A stretch of DNA of 64,000 nt from NCBI GenBank assembly GCA_964058845.1, contig CAXKVR010000042.1:83506-147505 (forward strand). Reading direction: 5' to 3'. A program made the position numbers and the translations under genes. Source of the stretch: Carex sylvatica. Its lineage: Eukaryota > Streptophyta > Magnoliopsida > Poales > Cyperaceae. Shown piece after piece: positions 36,773-48,658 of the stretch. Each line of letters begins with the position of its first letter. The first letter of the stretch is position 1. A model generated the notes under the pieces. It did not search any database and was not told the origin of the DNA. It saw only the letters and a list, made by a program, of their open reading frames with translations.

Positions 36773-38524
36773 CAATACAAACAATTAAAAAGGGATTCTT
36801 ACTTTATTAAAAATTACGCTACGTCTCAAAAAATAAAAATAGAAAAATAACAGCGTACTTTTAGAAATAAAAAAAGGACCAACACAGATGCTATTAGAAG
36901 ATTTCAATTCAATTCAAAGTTTCAAACAGAAGCTTAAAAGAGACGAGACGATTAAATCAAGCCCAAATATGAAATTTTCAGTAATATATGGGCCTTAAGT
37001 TGAATAAATTGTAACAGAAAACAAGGCCTTGTTTGGATCAATCCTAAACATAGCCTAGGTCCCTCTTTTGTCAGACTTCACTGAAAAAATCATACTTTTA
37101 TTTGCACAACTGCAAAGGCATCATAATATTGGATCAGAACTCTTTTCCAGGGAGCGGGGGTGTCCGATGTCCATCAGACTGAGTTCGGTCCGATGGGCAG
37201 ACTAAACTGTCCGATTTTGATTTTGTGATCGATCACTTGATTAGCGGATTGCGTACCAATACTCGGATTTGAACCCGTTATCTCCGTCTGAATAGAAGCA
37301 GACATTTAATATTCTTTTTCTTCTCCCAAATTGACCCCTCCCCCCATCACTAGAGTCCGTATCCTCTGAGATATCTCATATTTTTGTGTGACCGACGTGT
37401 CCGGTTCCTATTCGGGGATTCGCGCAGAACGTATTGCAACGGTTGAGATTTTTCAACGCAAAATATGAGATATCTCTTTTTTTGAAAACCCGTAGCTATC
37501 AGGAAAAAAATATGAGATATCTGAGAGGATGCGAATTCCCTTCACTAACTCTATTCGCCCCCACCCCATCTCTCTAATTTCTACGGCATACGACTATGAG
37601 GGCGACCCGCAATAGAATGTTCTCTTACCTCCACACATGACCATCTGACCCGAAGTCGTTGAACACTTCTAGCGCAAGTTCTACCATCGATAGATCGTAA
37701 TATACTCCACTCCCGCTTTTCTCTAATGATTCAGTGTGTGATTTTGAATTTGAATGCTGGGTTTTGGGTAGAAAAGGCTAGAGGCTCTGACTGTTACCTT
37801 GACCTAATTCTAACTATTACCAGATTATAAGTGCCTTGATTGGTTGGAATTTGAGCTTAGAAGTGCAGGGTTACGTAGCTTAATTTCTAAATATTAAACC
37901 AGACACATTCTGTGGTATATGTTGATGTCATTGACACTATTTTAATGCGATTGTTTTTATGAACTTAATTTGGAGAAATGTTAAAACATGAGGCATTACA
38001 TAAATGCAAAATATTACATTTTACTTGAGTAAGCTATAAAGTAGCAAGATGCCTTAGTTTAAGAAAAAATAGAAAACTGGAAAATTGGAAACTATAGTTG
38101 TTTTACATATATATAAGTCATCTTAAAGCATAATTTATAGAAACTTCATCTTCTAAATTTTTTACTTTATTTTTCATGTTTACTTGATATCATTAGGACC
38201 CAGATACGGTGGTTGAAGTGTTGATAGCGGGACCTGCATTAACATTGACTAGTGAATTAAGTTTTAGACCGCATTCCTCAAGTCAAACATTTTTTTAAGT
38301 TTTAATTCTCAATCAATTTAAGCTCTGAAAAACATAAGGAAAATAAATAAGTAGATAAATTAATTTGTATAAACCTAAAATTTCATACAATAATGATCAT
38401 TGTACATATTTTTTTTCTCCTTTATATTACTAAATTGGACTTACTTTTTTTTATTGTTGTTTACTTTACAGGTCCAGAGAAGTAGAGTGATTAAATTGTA
38501 CCATGATATATATATTTTTATTCA
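36773..38524. other. Intergenic, with a small inverted-repeat element
   Basis: 37352-37544 has inverted ends (TATCCTCTGAGATATCTCAT and ATGAGATATCTGAGAGGATG), so it is a MITE-like element. The rest is AT-rich. A short open stretch at 38195-38260 (PDTVVEVLIAGPALTLTSEL) has splice-like borders but no recognised family. Confidence 0.5.
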
Positions 38525-38885
38525 GCTATTTGTCCGAAATTTTTAAATATACTATTATTTCAAAATTAATAAACCAAAACGTTATTTTTGGCTGAGAATT
38601 ATAAAAATGACATGGCCGCTGCTTAGGAAAGCGGGCAAGAAAATTGTGCCGCTTCTAGGCCCAGTGGCCATGGCCGCTTCGTGGGACAGCTGGCACCCCA
38701 AGTCGGATCTACCCATAGATGAGGACAGCGGGTACCCCACGTCCAGCTGGCATCCGCTACCAACCTACTCATAGCTGAGGAGCATTGTCGCATGGATGTA
38801 CCGCCAGTGTAAGAATCTCTCTTTTTTAATGTCTTTATTGAATGGATGAGACGTCGCATGGATGACTTATTTTAAAAAAAATACA

Positions 38886-40330
38886 GGCCTTATAGAGATT
38901 GGTATCAGGAGTGTGGCGCATACACGGTGTACTTAGAGGGGTGTATCACCGACAACCCTCACGAGCGCGCACCGAGGCCGAGGGATCTGAGATGACGAGT
39001 TCATGGTATCATTCTAGCTGGTGCACCGTTTGCATCTGCGGTATGTTTACTTTAAAAAACTTGTAATATTTACATCTGTACAACATTTATATATTGTTTT
39101 ACTTATATTTTTGCAGGCCTTATATCTGGTGAAGAGCTGTGTCATAGCGGCAATAATGGCCACAGTGCGAGGCTGGAAGAGACTTGGGAAAGCCATTCTC
39201 AAGCACAATGTACCTGCAGTCTGCCAATGTGGGTACAAGACGTGCCTTGACTCTCTCATGAGATGTGCAGGATTGCCTGGATGTGATTAGATTGATGACA
39301 TATTGGATGAGCCTGATATCTACGTCCGATACGCTGGTGACGAGGCATTGTGGGCTTCAGTCCATGATGCTCAGATTGTCGGTCAGGCATTCGACAGAGA
39401 ACAAGAGATGCTTAGGAGGCGCGCCGCAGAGCAGACTGACCCTAATCAGGAGCAGGCCGTCCCAACTCAGGAGTAGATCTCTACTCAGGCATTTCCTATG
39501 TAGGTAAGTTTTTTTTAAAATATACAGCTTGTGCATTTAAAAAAAAAAATTACATAACTTGCTTGTAGGAGGACGATGGACTGGGCTTCAATATCGACCC
39601 AGATCCCGATGGTTTGTATTTTCTGAGTTATGATCCGACTCAGTCGATGCCTCCTGCATATCTACTAGGGTTCACTATGCCGAACCCCTTTTCGCAGTTT
39701 CCTGGCAGCTCACAGTCGACGTAGTATCCTTCCATTCCAGACTTTCCTGGCACCTCCACATAGTATCCTCTCGTCTCGTACTTTTCTAGTATCTCCATGG
39801 ATGATCCTATCATGAGAGCTGCCTACGATATGTTACTGACGGTTGAGTCTGGACAGACAGTTGTATTTGGGCCTACAGTCCAGCAGACAACCGAGATTGA
39901 GGAGGTTCAGGCCGCATAGTTAGATGATTCTCTCGACCTAGGGGTGCAAACGGATGCGGATCGAATAGTGGTGAAACCATATTCGTATCTACTTTTAATT
40001 TTCAGATACGGATACGAATCGGATATTAGACGGATACATACGGATATGGATCGGATAGCGGATATCCGTAGATGTATATATAAATATTTTCATAATTTAT
40101 GGTAAACTATATGATATATATCTACTATTCGGATACGGATAATTGAAATTCAAAACCATATCCGTATCTGTATCTGCACGGATATTCGAATATCGGATAT
40201 CCGTATCTAATTTTTGGATACAGATGCCGATACGGTCGGATAATATCCAACCCATTTGCACCCCTATCTCGACCACACGCCACTCAAAGTACAGATTCAG
40301 GGTTTGAGGGCCAAGAGGGCGAGGCAGCCA
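38886..40330 (+). pseudogene. Decayed PMD-like gene, C-terminal part
   Basis: Exon-like blocks in one orientation. 38886-39040 reads RDWYQECGAYTVYLEGCITD and PHERAPRPRDLR, matching in style the WYQRICMASVYIEGD exon of MULE-2. 39118-39506 reads GWKRLGKAILKHNVPAVCQC and DEPDIYVRYAGDEALWASVH. 39570-39920 reads DDGLGFNIDPDPDGLYFLSY. Stops interrupt all blocks. Most are TAG where CAG (Gln) fits, one is TGA where CGA fits. The PMD signature half is absent. The PMD assignment rests on exon order and resemblance, less certain than for MULE-1 and MULE-2. Confidence 0.5.
39939..40266. mobile_element. hAT-type MITE nested in MULE-3
   Basis: 328 bp, TAGGGGTGCAAACGGATGCG at one end and the inverse (CCCATTTGCACCCCTA) at the other. 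Flanked by the perfect 8-bp direct repeat TCTCGACC (39931-39938, 40267-40274), the hAT TSD length. The interior is rich in GGATATCCG and CGGATACGGAT phrases. The insertion splits the decayed PMD frame. Confidence 0.93.
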
Positions 40331-40742
40331 TTCAGTCCATCTGACTTTTAGGTTGTAGTTTATTTTTGTACTTTTTTTTACTCTAGTGTTGTCAGATACT
40401 GTGATTTATTATATCATGATTCTTATTTTTGTCAGATACAGTTTATTTATTGTACTATTTTACTTTTATCTTTCATCATTTTTTTGTCACAGTAAATCTA
40501 AACGTAACGATTTTTAAAACAAACAAAAAAACAACAAATAAATCAAAACACACCTGTCAGAGTGGCTGCTGCCCCCAGAAGCGGTCCAAGAATAGTGGTC
40601 GTTTGGCCTAGAGGCGGGCATCTGAAAGGTGGTCGCTTCCCCTAGAAGTGGCCATATCAAATTTGTAATTTCTCCAGAAAAATGGCGTTTTGATTTATTT
40701 ATTTTGAGATAATGGTGTTTTTAAAAATTTTGGGCTATTTGC

Positions 40743-41730
40743 ACATGGCTTAGCGCAAATAATTTAGGGTATAAATTATAGAAGTTGATGTTTTGATGAT
40801 ATTAACAATTGTGCAACTGCATATTGCACCTTTGATATAGATTACTTTAACCAATTTATTTCTGTGTTGTATATTTCTCTCCAATATATAATTTTTTCAT
40901 AGTTTATCTTCATTTATGAAAATTTATTCATTAATTAAAATCCATTGTTGTATTATTCTTGTTTTACTTTGATGGTATGATTGCATCAAAAATGTATTTA
41001 AGGGTGTATATCATATCAAAGGCTGTGTCAAAGAGATCTTTCTCTTCTCAAAACTAACTCTAGATGTTTCATTGATCACGGGTGAATTCAAATTGTGGTG
41101 GAGAGTAACAATGAGTTGTTCATTTAAATTGTTATGAAAGTTCATACCATCTCAATTAGGTTGCTTAGGGAGGCAATATATTTTGTTGAGGGTGTTATGG
41201 AAATTGAGCTATACATGCATTTGTTGCTAACACATGTACTTTGACTATTTATGGTGTAATAATCTGTCTTTAGTCACAGTTTTACGACATTATCAAGGTC
41301 GTCTATTTCAATATAACAAGAATTGCAATACCAAATAACAAGAGTTGCATCACAAAAAAGAAGTCATCACAACACCAACTATATTACAACATAATACACC
41401 AACAATAAAGTTATGAAAAATAAAAATGCTTGCCTACGAAATTTGGATGACAACAACAAAAAAAAAAAAACTAAAAATGCCTCTTTAGCTCTGCGTGTGA
41501 AATATCGACATCTTATAGTACCAATAAATGTTCTCTTTTAATATCCTCTCCATCAACTGATAGCTCCTACAATATAAAATTTGTCATTGATTTTGTAGCA
41601 TCTATATATTTAATTAATTGGTGCTTTAAATGTTATCAAAATATTTAGAATAATTATAGAAATCCCTCACCCCAGTCCCCCCATTTATGCCCACACTCTC
41701 TCTCGATATTAACTTCTTTAACTGCCATTT
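40743..41730. other. Intergenic, no gene seen
   Basis: AT-rich. No coding frame, TIR pair or tandem array could be supported. Confidence 0.4.
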
Positions 41731-42214
41731 ATTCACTAGTACAAATAACCCCTTTACTGACTGTTAAAAGACCCATTTATTGACTGTTATTGAGGCGTTA
41801 ATGATGGCGCCGTCAGTATAGGTACTCAACACTAACGAGTAAAAAACAGTCAGTGTAGGTACTGATGGTTAAAAAACAGTCACTGTAGGGTACCTACACT
41901 GACGGTTTAAAAAATAGTCACTGTAGGTCCTAAAAATAATCAATGTTGGCGTAAAATTTTTGGCATGATTTTGCTTGTATCGGGGCTAGCCTCCATATTT
42001 TTGCTAGTCATATATATTACTATACGACATTCATTGACATTAAATAAAATATCATGAAAATAACGTAGACAACATAAACAAAAGACAAAGCAATTTAATA
42101 ACATAAGATATTAATTTACAAAAAACCACACTATAGCAAAATTTACATAACACATAATAACAAAATATGCATTTGAAATTAACAACATTGCATTTGTTGT
42201 AAATAGTTTACAAG

Positions 42215-42969
42215 TGGCGAGGAGGTTGGTAACATTGGGGAGGTTCTGACGATAGAAGGCCTCGCATAGGGCCCACACCTTGTCGGTTCAGGTTATTAAC
42301 AGGTGAAACAGAGCAATCACAGCACCCTCAAACTCTGCACCACAGCCGATGTTGATTGTTGTTGGGCTAAAGGCCTTCCATATAAATGTTCTCACTGCAT
42401 TGTTGACAAAGACACCAGAAATAACTAAGATTAATATTCTCCCTGTTGATATTTAAAATAAGAAGAGGCAGCTATTGAAGAAATTCTTTGTATTGATTTT
42501 CATTAGTTCTAGACCAATTAATCACAGTGTATTTATAGATAGCTCAGTCTTTAACTAATTAGTTAAGGCTAGAGATTACTATTTTTGGAGGCCAAAAAAA
42601 TTGTCAAATTTTTTTTAATTGAATAATCAATTCTCTTGGCTTTGAATTCCTATAATTTAACCATCTTAAACCCTAAATTGGCGCACAGATCTACATGAAA
42701 GCCTTGAAAACATATAGATTTAAGTACATACCAGATATTGGTGGCAAACTGGCAATGAATAGAGAGATACCAGATCCACCACAGCCCTTCTGGAGCAATT
42801 CTTCCAAGCAGATAACGATGATACCGGCAAAGAAAAGCTGGAGTATAATTAAAATCATATTGCCAATACCTAGCTGGCTGACACTGCCATACATCCCAGA
42901 TAAAACATATGCAACAGCCTCGCCTATGGCTATTAGTATACCAAGCAACTTCTGTGCACTATTGCTGCC
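42215..42969 (-). pseudogene. SEC61A: SEC61 alpha (translocon subunit) fragment, two exons
   Basis: The minus-strand exon 42969-42734 reads [20 protein letters not shown] then [20 protein letters not shown] and [10 protein letters not shown], matching plant Sec61 alpha, the ER protein-conducting channel. The second exon (about 42404-42215) reads [30 protein letters not shown] and EAFYRQNLPNVTNLLAT. An 8-base duplication (GCCAGTTTGCCA) after SLFIA and one extra T before WKAF break the frame. Several conserved Arg codons have become Cys, Trp or stop, consistent with CG-to-TG changes. It is a two-exon capture, not a working gene. Confidence 0.88.
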
Positions 42970-43483
42970 AAAAATATGAATAATCTTATACTAAGAAAAA
43001 AAGAGCTCTCAAATACAACACTGTGTTTCTCATGACAAATTACTTAAAGAACTACACAAAGTTCTAGAATAAAAATGGTTTAAGGAATTATACTCCAAAT
43101 TTACTGCTTTGAATAACATGCAACATTTTCATACTTTTAGTGACTTGTGATATTATATACCAGGTATATCTGAAAAGTATTGTGAGTTAGATGCCCCTAG
43201 ATTATTCTACTGTTCTTTCATTCATTTATTCATCCTTTAATAATAAGCTAAAAAAGATAGTGGTTGCAAAACTCTACAAAGAAATAGAAGAGAAGATTAG
43301 GGGCATCTAAAAGTGATATACAAAAGTTATCACTAAACTTGTTTATATATAGTGAATGAGGGGAAAAAAAATATAATTTCAAGGATAAACTTAGTACCAT
43401 TAAGAAGCTATCACTGAACTTAGTACCATTTAGAAAAGTTATCACAAGAACATGTACCAGAGGCTTACTGTTTTAGTATCAAC

Positions 43484-43589
43484 CTGTAAAGTCAGAAGAG
43501 TCATGGAGTAAGCATACTGCATGAGAACAGCTTTGTTGATGAAAACCACGGTCATTGATGTAATTTCATAGGGCAAGGCTGCAAATAAG
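43484..43589 (-). pseudogene. Nucleotide-sugar-transporter-like exon
   Basis: One minus-strand exon with AG acceptor and GT donor reads AALPYEITSMTVVFINKAVL then MQYAYSMTLLTLQ. This resembles the first transmembrane pair of Golgi nucleotide-sugar transporters of the drug/metabolite superfamily, where VFINKAVL...MTLLTLQ is typical. A minus-strand stretch at 44000-43835 with a GT donor (reads TLHFENGNAW) may be the preceding exon. Captured fragment in the CACTA element. Confidence 0.6.
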
Positions 43590-44812
43590 CTGTAGCAAGG
43601 CAAAATAATTTAAGAGGTGAAAAACTACAATTTTTAAAAGAATGAAACTTTAGACCTCATGCTTTAGCAACTTGATTTGGTGGATGATACTATTAGATAT
43701 CAATCGCTTGTACTGATAAACAAGATAATTCTTATTGTTCTTATCTCATTCGAGAAGCTGACATGTTTACTAAGTTACAAGTTTTCTTTCTATGAGGTTG
43801 TTTCCAAGTAAAAAAGTTCAATGGAAAAGACCTTTCTGACCAGGCATTTCCATTCTCAAAATGCAAGGTCGCCTGAGTCACCATTCCTCTAACAGCTCAG
43901 AACTAGCTAGGGTTAGGGAACCTGGCCATCGGAGGAAGGAGAATAGGGGGCGAAGGCACTGAGGGGCGGTGAAAAGAGGTCGCCATTGCCGCATGATGAA
44001 GCGACAGCGCTGACAATCCCGTGGCGTATCACCGGAGACTTGAGGCTGAGAGTAAAACAGGTAAGTAATTAGGTCGAAAAGGGGAGAAGGGGGAAGGGCA
44101 ATAAGAAGAAGAGAAAAAAAAAACACTAATGCTGCTGTGGAGAAAGAGAGTTAGGGTTTTGCGGTAATAGAGGAATCAAGATTTAGGAGGGAAATAAAAA
44201 TTTTCAGGAGGAAAAGTATTCTCATAGAGCGGAGCAGAGATTTCAAGTGAGATTTCAGGGCGATATTGAAGAGAGTGTGGAGGAAAATGAATTTTTCGGA
44301 AGGGAATGAAAGCAAAATCCAATACTGATGGCTCTGAATATAAAAACAGTCCGTGTAGAATATACTGTCAATACTGACCCATTTATTAAAAAAATAGTCA
44401 CTGTAGGATGAGGCAACATTGACCCTTCCTTTAACACAACAGTCAGTGTTGGTATACCGCTCAACACAACAGTCAGTGTTGGTATACCGCTCAACACTGA
44501 CGATTTTTTTTTAAAAAATAGTCACTGTAGGGTGACGCAACACTGACGTTTTCCTTAATAAAATAGTCAATGTTGGTGTACAACTCAACACTGACTATTT
44601 TTTAATAAAAGGGTTGGTGTAGGTTGTGATCAACACTGACGGTTAAAAAAAAAACAGTCAGTGTTGATTCACTGACGGTTGTTTACAATTGAATAGTCAG
44701 TGTTGAAATTTTTCTTATTTACGATTTTGCCACGCAGTCTCTACACTGACTGTTACACATTAAAACCGTCGGTGATTGAGGGTCAGTGAAAGGGTTTTTT
44801 GTACTAGTGATT

Positions 44813-46370
44813 CTCCCATTTATTTCGCTAATAATTTCCATTTATTCCCGCATTAAATTATACTATCATTTAATAACTATCCCTGTATTAATTATGCTGT
44901 CCTTTAATAACAATCTCTGCATTAATTATAATTTCCTCTAATAATAATCTCCCGTATTAATTATACTTTTCTCTAATAACAATCCCCGCTAATAAATATT
45001 TATCTGTTTATTGATGTTTAACAAAGTATTTATCATTATTTCTGACAAGTATTTATTATAATGTATGAGAAATATTTATCATTGTGTTTGACATGGTGAT
45101 ACTTTGATTTGATTAAACATTACTTATTGACAAGTTCAAGAACAAAGTTCAATAAAGTATTTATCATTGTTTATGACAAGTATTTATCATTGATTCTAAG
45201 AAATATTTATTATTGTCTCTGGCATAATGATACATTTATTTGATTAAACAATACTTATTGACAAGTCCAAGAACAAAATTCAAAAAAATATATTTATCAT
45301 TATTTCTAACAAGTATTTATTATTATGCCTGAGAAATATTTATCATTGTCACTGACATGATGATACATTGATTTGATTAAACATTACTTATTGACAAGTT
45401 CAAGAATAAAATATTTATTTTTGTATCGTCAAATATTTATTCATGTAACAAAAAATATTCATCTAATCTATTTAAGTCACGATGTTTTACTGAAAGTTGC
45501 AATTATGTCTAAGAAGTATTATCCACGTAACATAAAATATTTACCCATGTAACATAAAGTATTTATCATTATGTCTAAAATGTATTTATCATTGATGCTT
45601 TACTGAAAGTTACAATTATGTCTAAGAAGTATTTATCCATGTAACATAAAGTATTTATCCATATAACATAAAATATTTATCATTATATCTCATAAGTATT
45701 TATCATTGGGTGAGGGGATTGTTTATTTAATGGTCCCTAGTTGTGCGGGGACGATCCAAAAAAAAAAAAAAAATTTTGTGTGGGGATAACTGACAAATAT
45801 TTATGAGGGATTGTTTAATTAATTGTCTCCAATTGTGTGGGGACGATTCAAAAAAAAAAAAAAATTTTGTGCGAAAATAACTAATGGATTGATTTATTAT
45901 TTCATAAATAGAGATCATTGCAGAGGGATTAATACTTTACAAATTCAACATAAATACTTTGATACTTTAAGTTAAATATTAACAGTTTCTGCGGAGTATT
46001 AATGGTTTAGGGTTTAACACTAGCTTGAACAACTAAAATGACTAAAAGTTATTTTAGAGACTCCAACCCTTGGTGCTCGATCTGCTTAACATATTTCAAT
46101 CACTTAAAAAAAAAGTCTAAAACCCCAATTATGCTTCTATTTTTTTTTATTTAGTTTATAGGTCATTAAGAACAGAAAAATCTACAATAACTGGTATATT
46201 TGCTCATCATTTGAGGACTTTCACTGATAGGCATCATGTGAGTTTGAGCTACTAAGAGTACAAAAATAATAATAGAGGAAATCGAGTTAGAGAGGTGTTG
46301 TATAGTAGACCGACATCTAATACCATCTCTTTCTCATAATCAAAATGTGCCACCCCCCACCCAATTGGAT
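44813..46370. repeat. AT-rich tandem repeats, no gene
   Basis: Three ~130-bp units at 45016-45410 (each with AAGTATTTATCATT, GATTTGATTAAAC(A)TACTTATTGACAAG patterns), looser copies to 45700, and a ~107-bp doublet at 45735-45870 (GTGTGGGGACGAT(C/T)CAAAAA). The CACTA element at 41734 inserted into the left flank of this CCATTTATTCCC-rich DNA. Confidence 0.7.
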
Positions 46371-46373
46371 ACC

Positions 46374-46536
46374 CACTACAAGAAGGTAGGCACTTTTCGC
46401 GAGGATAAAAAGTGCATTTATGACGGTACTCCGTCGCTAAAAGTACTGTCACTAATAGAAAAGCATATTTATGATGGTATTCCGTCGCTAAAAGTCACTT
46501 TTTACCCTCGCAAAAAGTGCCTACCTTCTTGTTGTG
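46374..46536. mobile_element. Small CACTA-type MITE
   Basis: 163 bp. CACTACAAGAAGGTAGGCAC at one end and the inverse (GTGCCTACCTTCTTGTTGTG) at the other, flanked by ACC on both sides (46371-46373, 46537-46539). The inner phrase TATGA(C/T)GGTA(C/T)TCCGTCGCTAA is duplicated. Confidence 0.88.
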
Positions 46537-46610
46537 ACCACTCAAACCTTCAAAAATGCCTTTAGGTTTCGGACAAATCAATTTTTCTAAGTATTTATTT
46601 CCCATATTGG

Positions 46611-46716
46611 TTTCTTTTTTCGAGCTTAATATAATTGTGATTTGAAACTATACCTGTAGAATGTTTCTTTTTTCGAGCTTAATATAATTGTGATTTGAAA
46701 CTATACCTGTAGAATG
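46611..46716. repeat. Perfect 53-bp tandem duplication
   Basis: TTTCTTTTTTCGAGCTTAAT...CTGTAGAATG occurs twice back to back with no visible difference, so it is recent. Confidence 0.95.
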
Positions 46717-46835
46717 CGGCCTAAAACTTTCCTCGGTCAATGCTAATGCGCGCAGGTCCTGCTGACATTGCTTTCAAAACAGTCATAAAAAATAAAATAA
46801 AAATAATAATATGAAAACCCTATTTCAGAAAATTC

Positions 46836-46995
46836 TGAAAAAATAGTAATTTTTTTAAAAAAATATATAAAATTCGGTCTCCAAACACATTATTGTATAG
46901 AAAACATGTTGAGTTCTTCAGATCGACCGTTTGGACATTAAAAATACAAAAATGACTTATAAGCATATCTCCTCATATGCTTATGGAAGTAGAGT
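46836..46995. mobile_element. Single arm of the shared-core foldback MITE
   Basis: One arm only (ATTCGGTCTCCAAACACATT; GATCGACCGTTTGGACATT; AAGCATATCTCCTCATATGC), ending GTAGCCAA like the element at 47497. The left arm is missing. Confidence 0.65.
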
Positions 46996-47068
46996 AGCCA
47001 AACAAACCCCCCCCCCCCCTCTCTCTCTCTCTCTATCTATCTATATATATAATAATAATATTAAAATG

Positions 47069-47460
47069 GGGGTGTTCTTAAGCTCACCAAAAGATTGATG
47101 AGTTTAGCTTCAAAAATCTATCAAATTGATAATTTCAAATGATGAATTCAAACCATTAAAACCGATTAAATTTACGAGTGATATGTTTACATGTCAAACT
47201 TATAAATTTTCTAATTAATCTAGTATAAAGTCAAGTGGTAACATATAAGGTTTATAAGTTAATTTTAATATATTCATTTTTCATTATTTTTTCATCGCTT
47301 GATTTTATACTAAGTTAATTTAAAATTTTATAATTTCATATGTAAATATATCACTCGTGAAGTAGATTGGATTTTATGATTTGAATTTATTATTTGAAGT
47401 CAATTTGCTATATTTTAAAATTAAACTTACCAAAAAGCTTGGTGAGCTTAAGAACACCCT
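47069..47460. mobile_element. MITE with GGTGTTCTTAAGCTCACC ends
   Basis: Inverted ends GGTGTTCTTAAGCTCACCAA and TTGGTGAGCTTAAGAACACC. The inner arms (ACGAGTGATATG, TAAAGTCAAG(T/C)GGTAA) form further inverted pairs. A relative lies at 57315-57620. Confidence 0.7.
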
Positions 47461-47496
47461 AGTTCTACTCAATATATACACATATATAGGAGTATA

Positions 47497-47922
47497 GAGG
47501 TTGGCTACTATGCTTATATAAGCATATCCCCACATATGCTTATAACTCATTTTTGTGCTTCCAATGTCCAAATGGTCGATCTGAACCGTTCATCTTGTTC
47601 TCCATATTAATATGTGCTTGGAAACTAAATTTTATATTTTTCTGAATTTTTTTTACTATTTATTAAGTCATTTTGAAAATCGCTGATCCAACGGTGGCTG
47701 CACAAAACAGTAAAATCAGCCGCCACCGTTGGATTAATAATTTTCAAAGTGGCTTAATAAATAGTAAAAAAATTCATAAAAATGTAAAATTTAGTTTCCA
47801 AGCACATATTAATATGGAGAACAAGATGAACGGTTCAGATCGACCATTTGGACATTGGAAGCACAAAAATGAGTTATAAGCATATGTGGGGATATGCTTA
47901 TATAAGCATAGTAGCCAACCTC
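47497..47922. mobile_element. Foldback MITE, shared-core family, copy 2
   Basis: 426 bp, GAGGTTGGCTACTATGC and inverse ends, flanked by the perfect 10-bp repeat TAGGAGTATA (47487-47496, 47923-47932). Arms match almost throughout around the centre CAAAACAGTAAAATCAGC. A TSD of 9-11 bp fits Mutator-like MITEs. Confidence 0.93.
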
Positions 47923-48658
47923 TAGGAGTATATATATACCTTTATGTGAAACGTATATAGATTATGAAACAAGTGCAAGCCTTTGGGGATGATTTGAATA
48001 TATATTTTTTTAGTTAAAGGTGGATGTCTTTTTTTTTTTTTTTTTTTTCTTTTTTGAAATGATTGGTAGTAGCTACTATTTGAATATTTTTTTTTTAGTA
48101 AAGTGGATGTCAAGTAACTCAATTAGTTTAATATTCACAAAAAAATATTTATCTGAGTTTTAAATATGCGACCTCCCACACAAAAATTGACACTGTAGCT
48201 TTGTCACTAGATTAAAAATCTGTTTTTTTAATGATTTCAAATTTAATCTCATCCCTTTCTTAGAAAAAACACTACAATTTTTTTAATCAAAACATGTCAT
48301 CCGTACGTACCATCTTTAAAAAAAAAGGTATTATTGTTAATAAATGCTTCAACCACATAATTTCCCCCAAATTGCATCATCAAATTAAAGATAATATACA
48401 GGGACTACATCAACGAGTTAGGGTATATAATCAATTAAAAAGGGAAATATGAAGATGAAAAGTACATTAATTAATTGTGCAAGACTGCGCGCCGCGCGTA
48501 TTGTTATCTCCATTACATTTGGACCACCTTTATACAATTGACGACATGTCTAAAGTTGCACCTGGGTTTTATGCAACAACAGTACTCTAAATTACACAAA
48601 CAAAATCAAGAAAGACATAGTTAATTAAGCTGGGAGATTTCGTATAATTAAGACTAAA

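Larger units (their letters stand above)
38534..40733. mobile_element. MULE-3, decayed, PMD-type
   Basis: Inverted ends CCGAAATTTTTAAATATAC on the left and, complemented, CCAAAATTTTTAAAAACAC on the right; similarity extends over 100 bp into (A/C)TGGCCGC-type GC-rich segments. Flanking 9-mers GCTATTTGT (38525-38533) and GCTATTTGC (40734-40742) differ at one base. The interior is a decayed plus-strand gene with a nested hAT MITE. Confidence 0.8.
41734..44809. mobile_element. CACTA element carrying captured gene pieces (Pack-CACTA)
   Basis: 3076 bp. Starts CACTAGTACAAATAACCCC and ends with the inverse (GGGTTTTTTGTACTAGTG), flanked by the 3-bp repeat ATT (41731-41733, 44810-44812). Both subterminal regions have many ACAGTCAGTGTTGG / CAACACTGAC units in both orientations, the usual transposase-binding arrays of CACTA elements. 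No TNPA/TNPD frame was recognised. The interior holds minus-strand exons of SEC61 alpha and a nucleotide-sugar-transporter-like gene. Confidence 0.92.

Noticed and set aside
42695..42979. Plus-strand 94-codon frame
   Set aside because: Antisense shadow of the SEC61 alpha exon.
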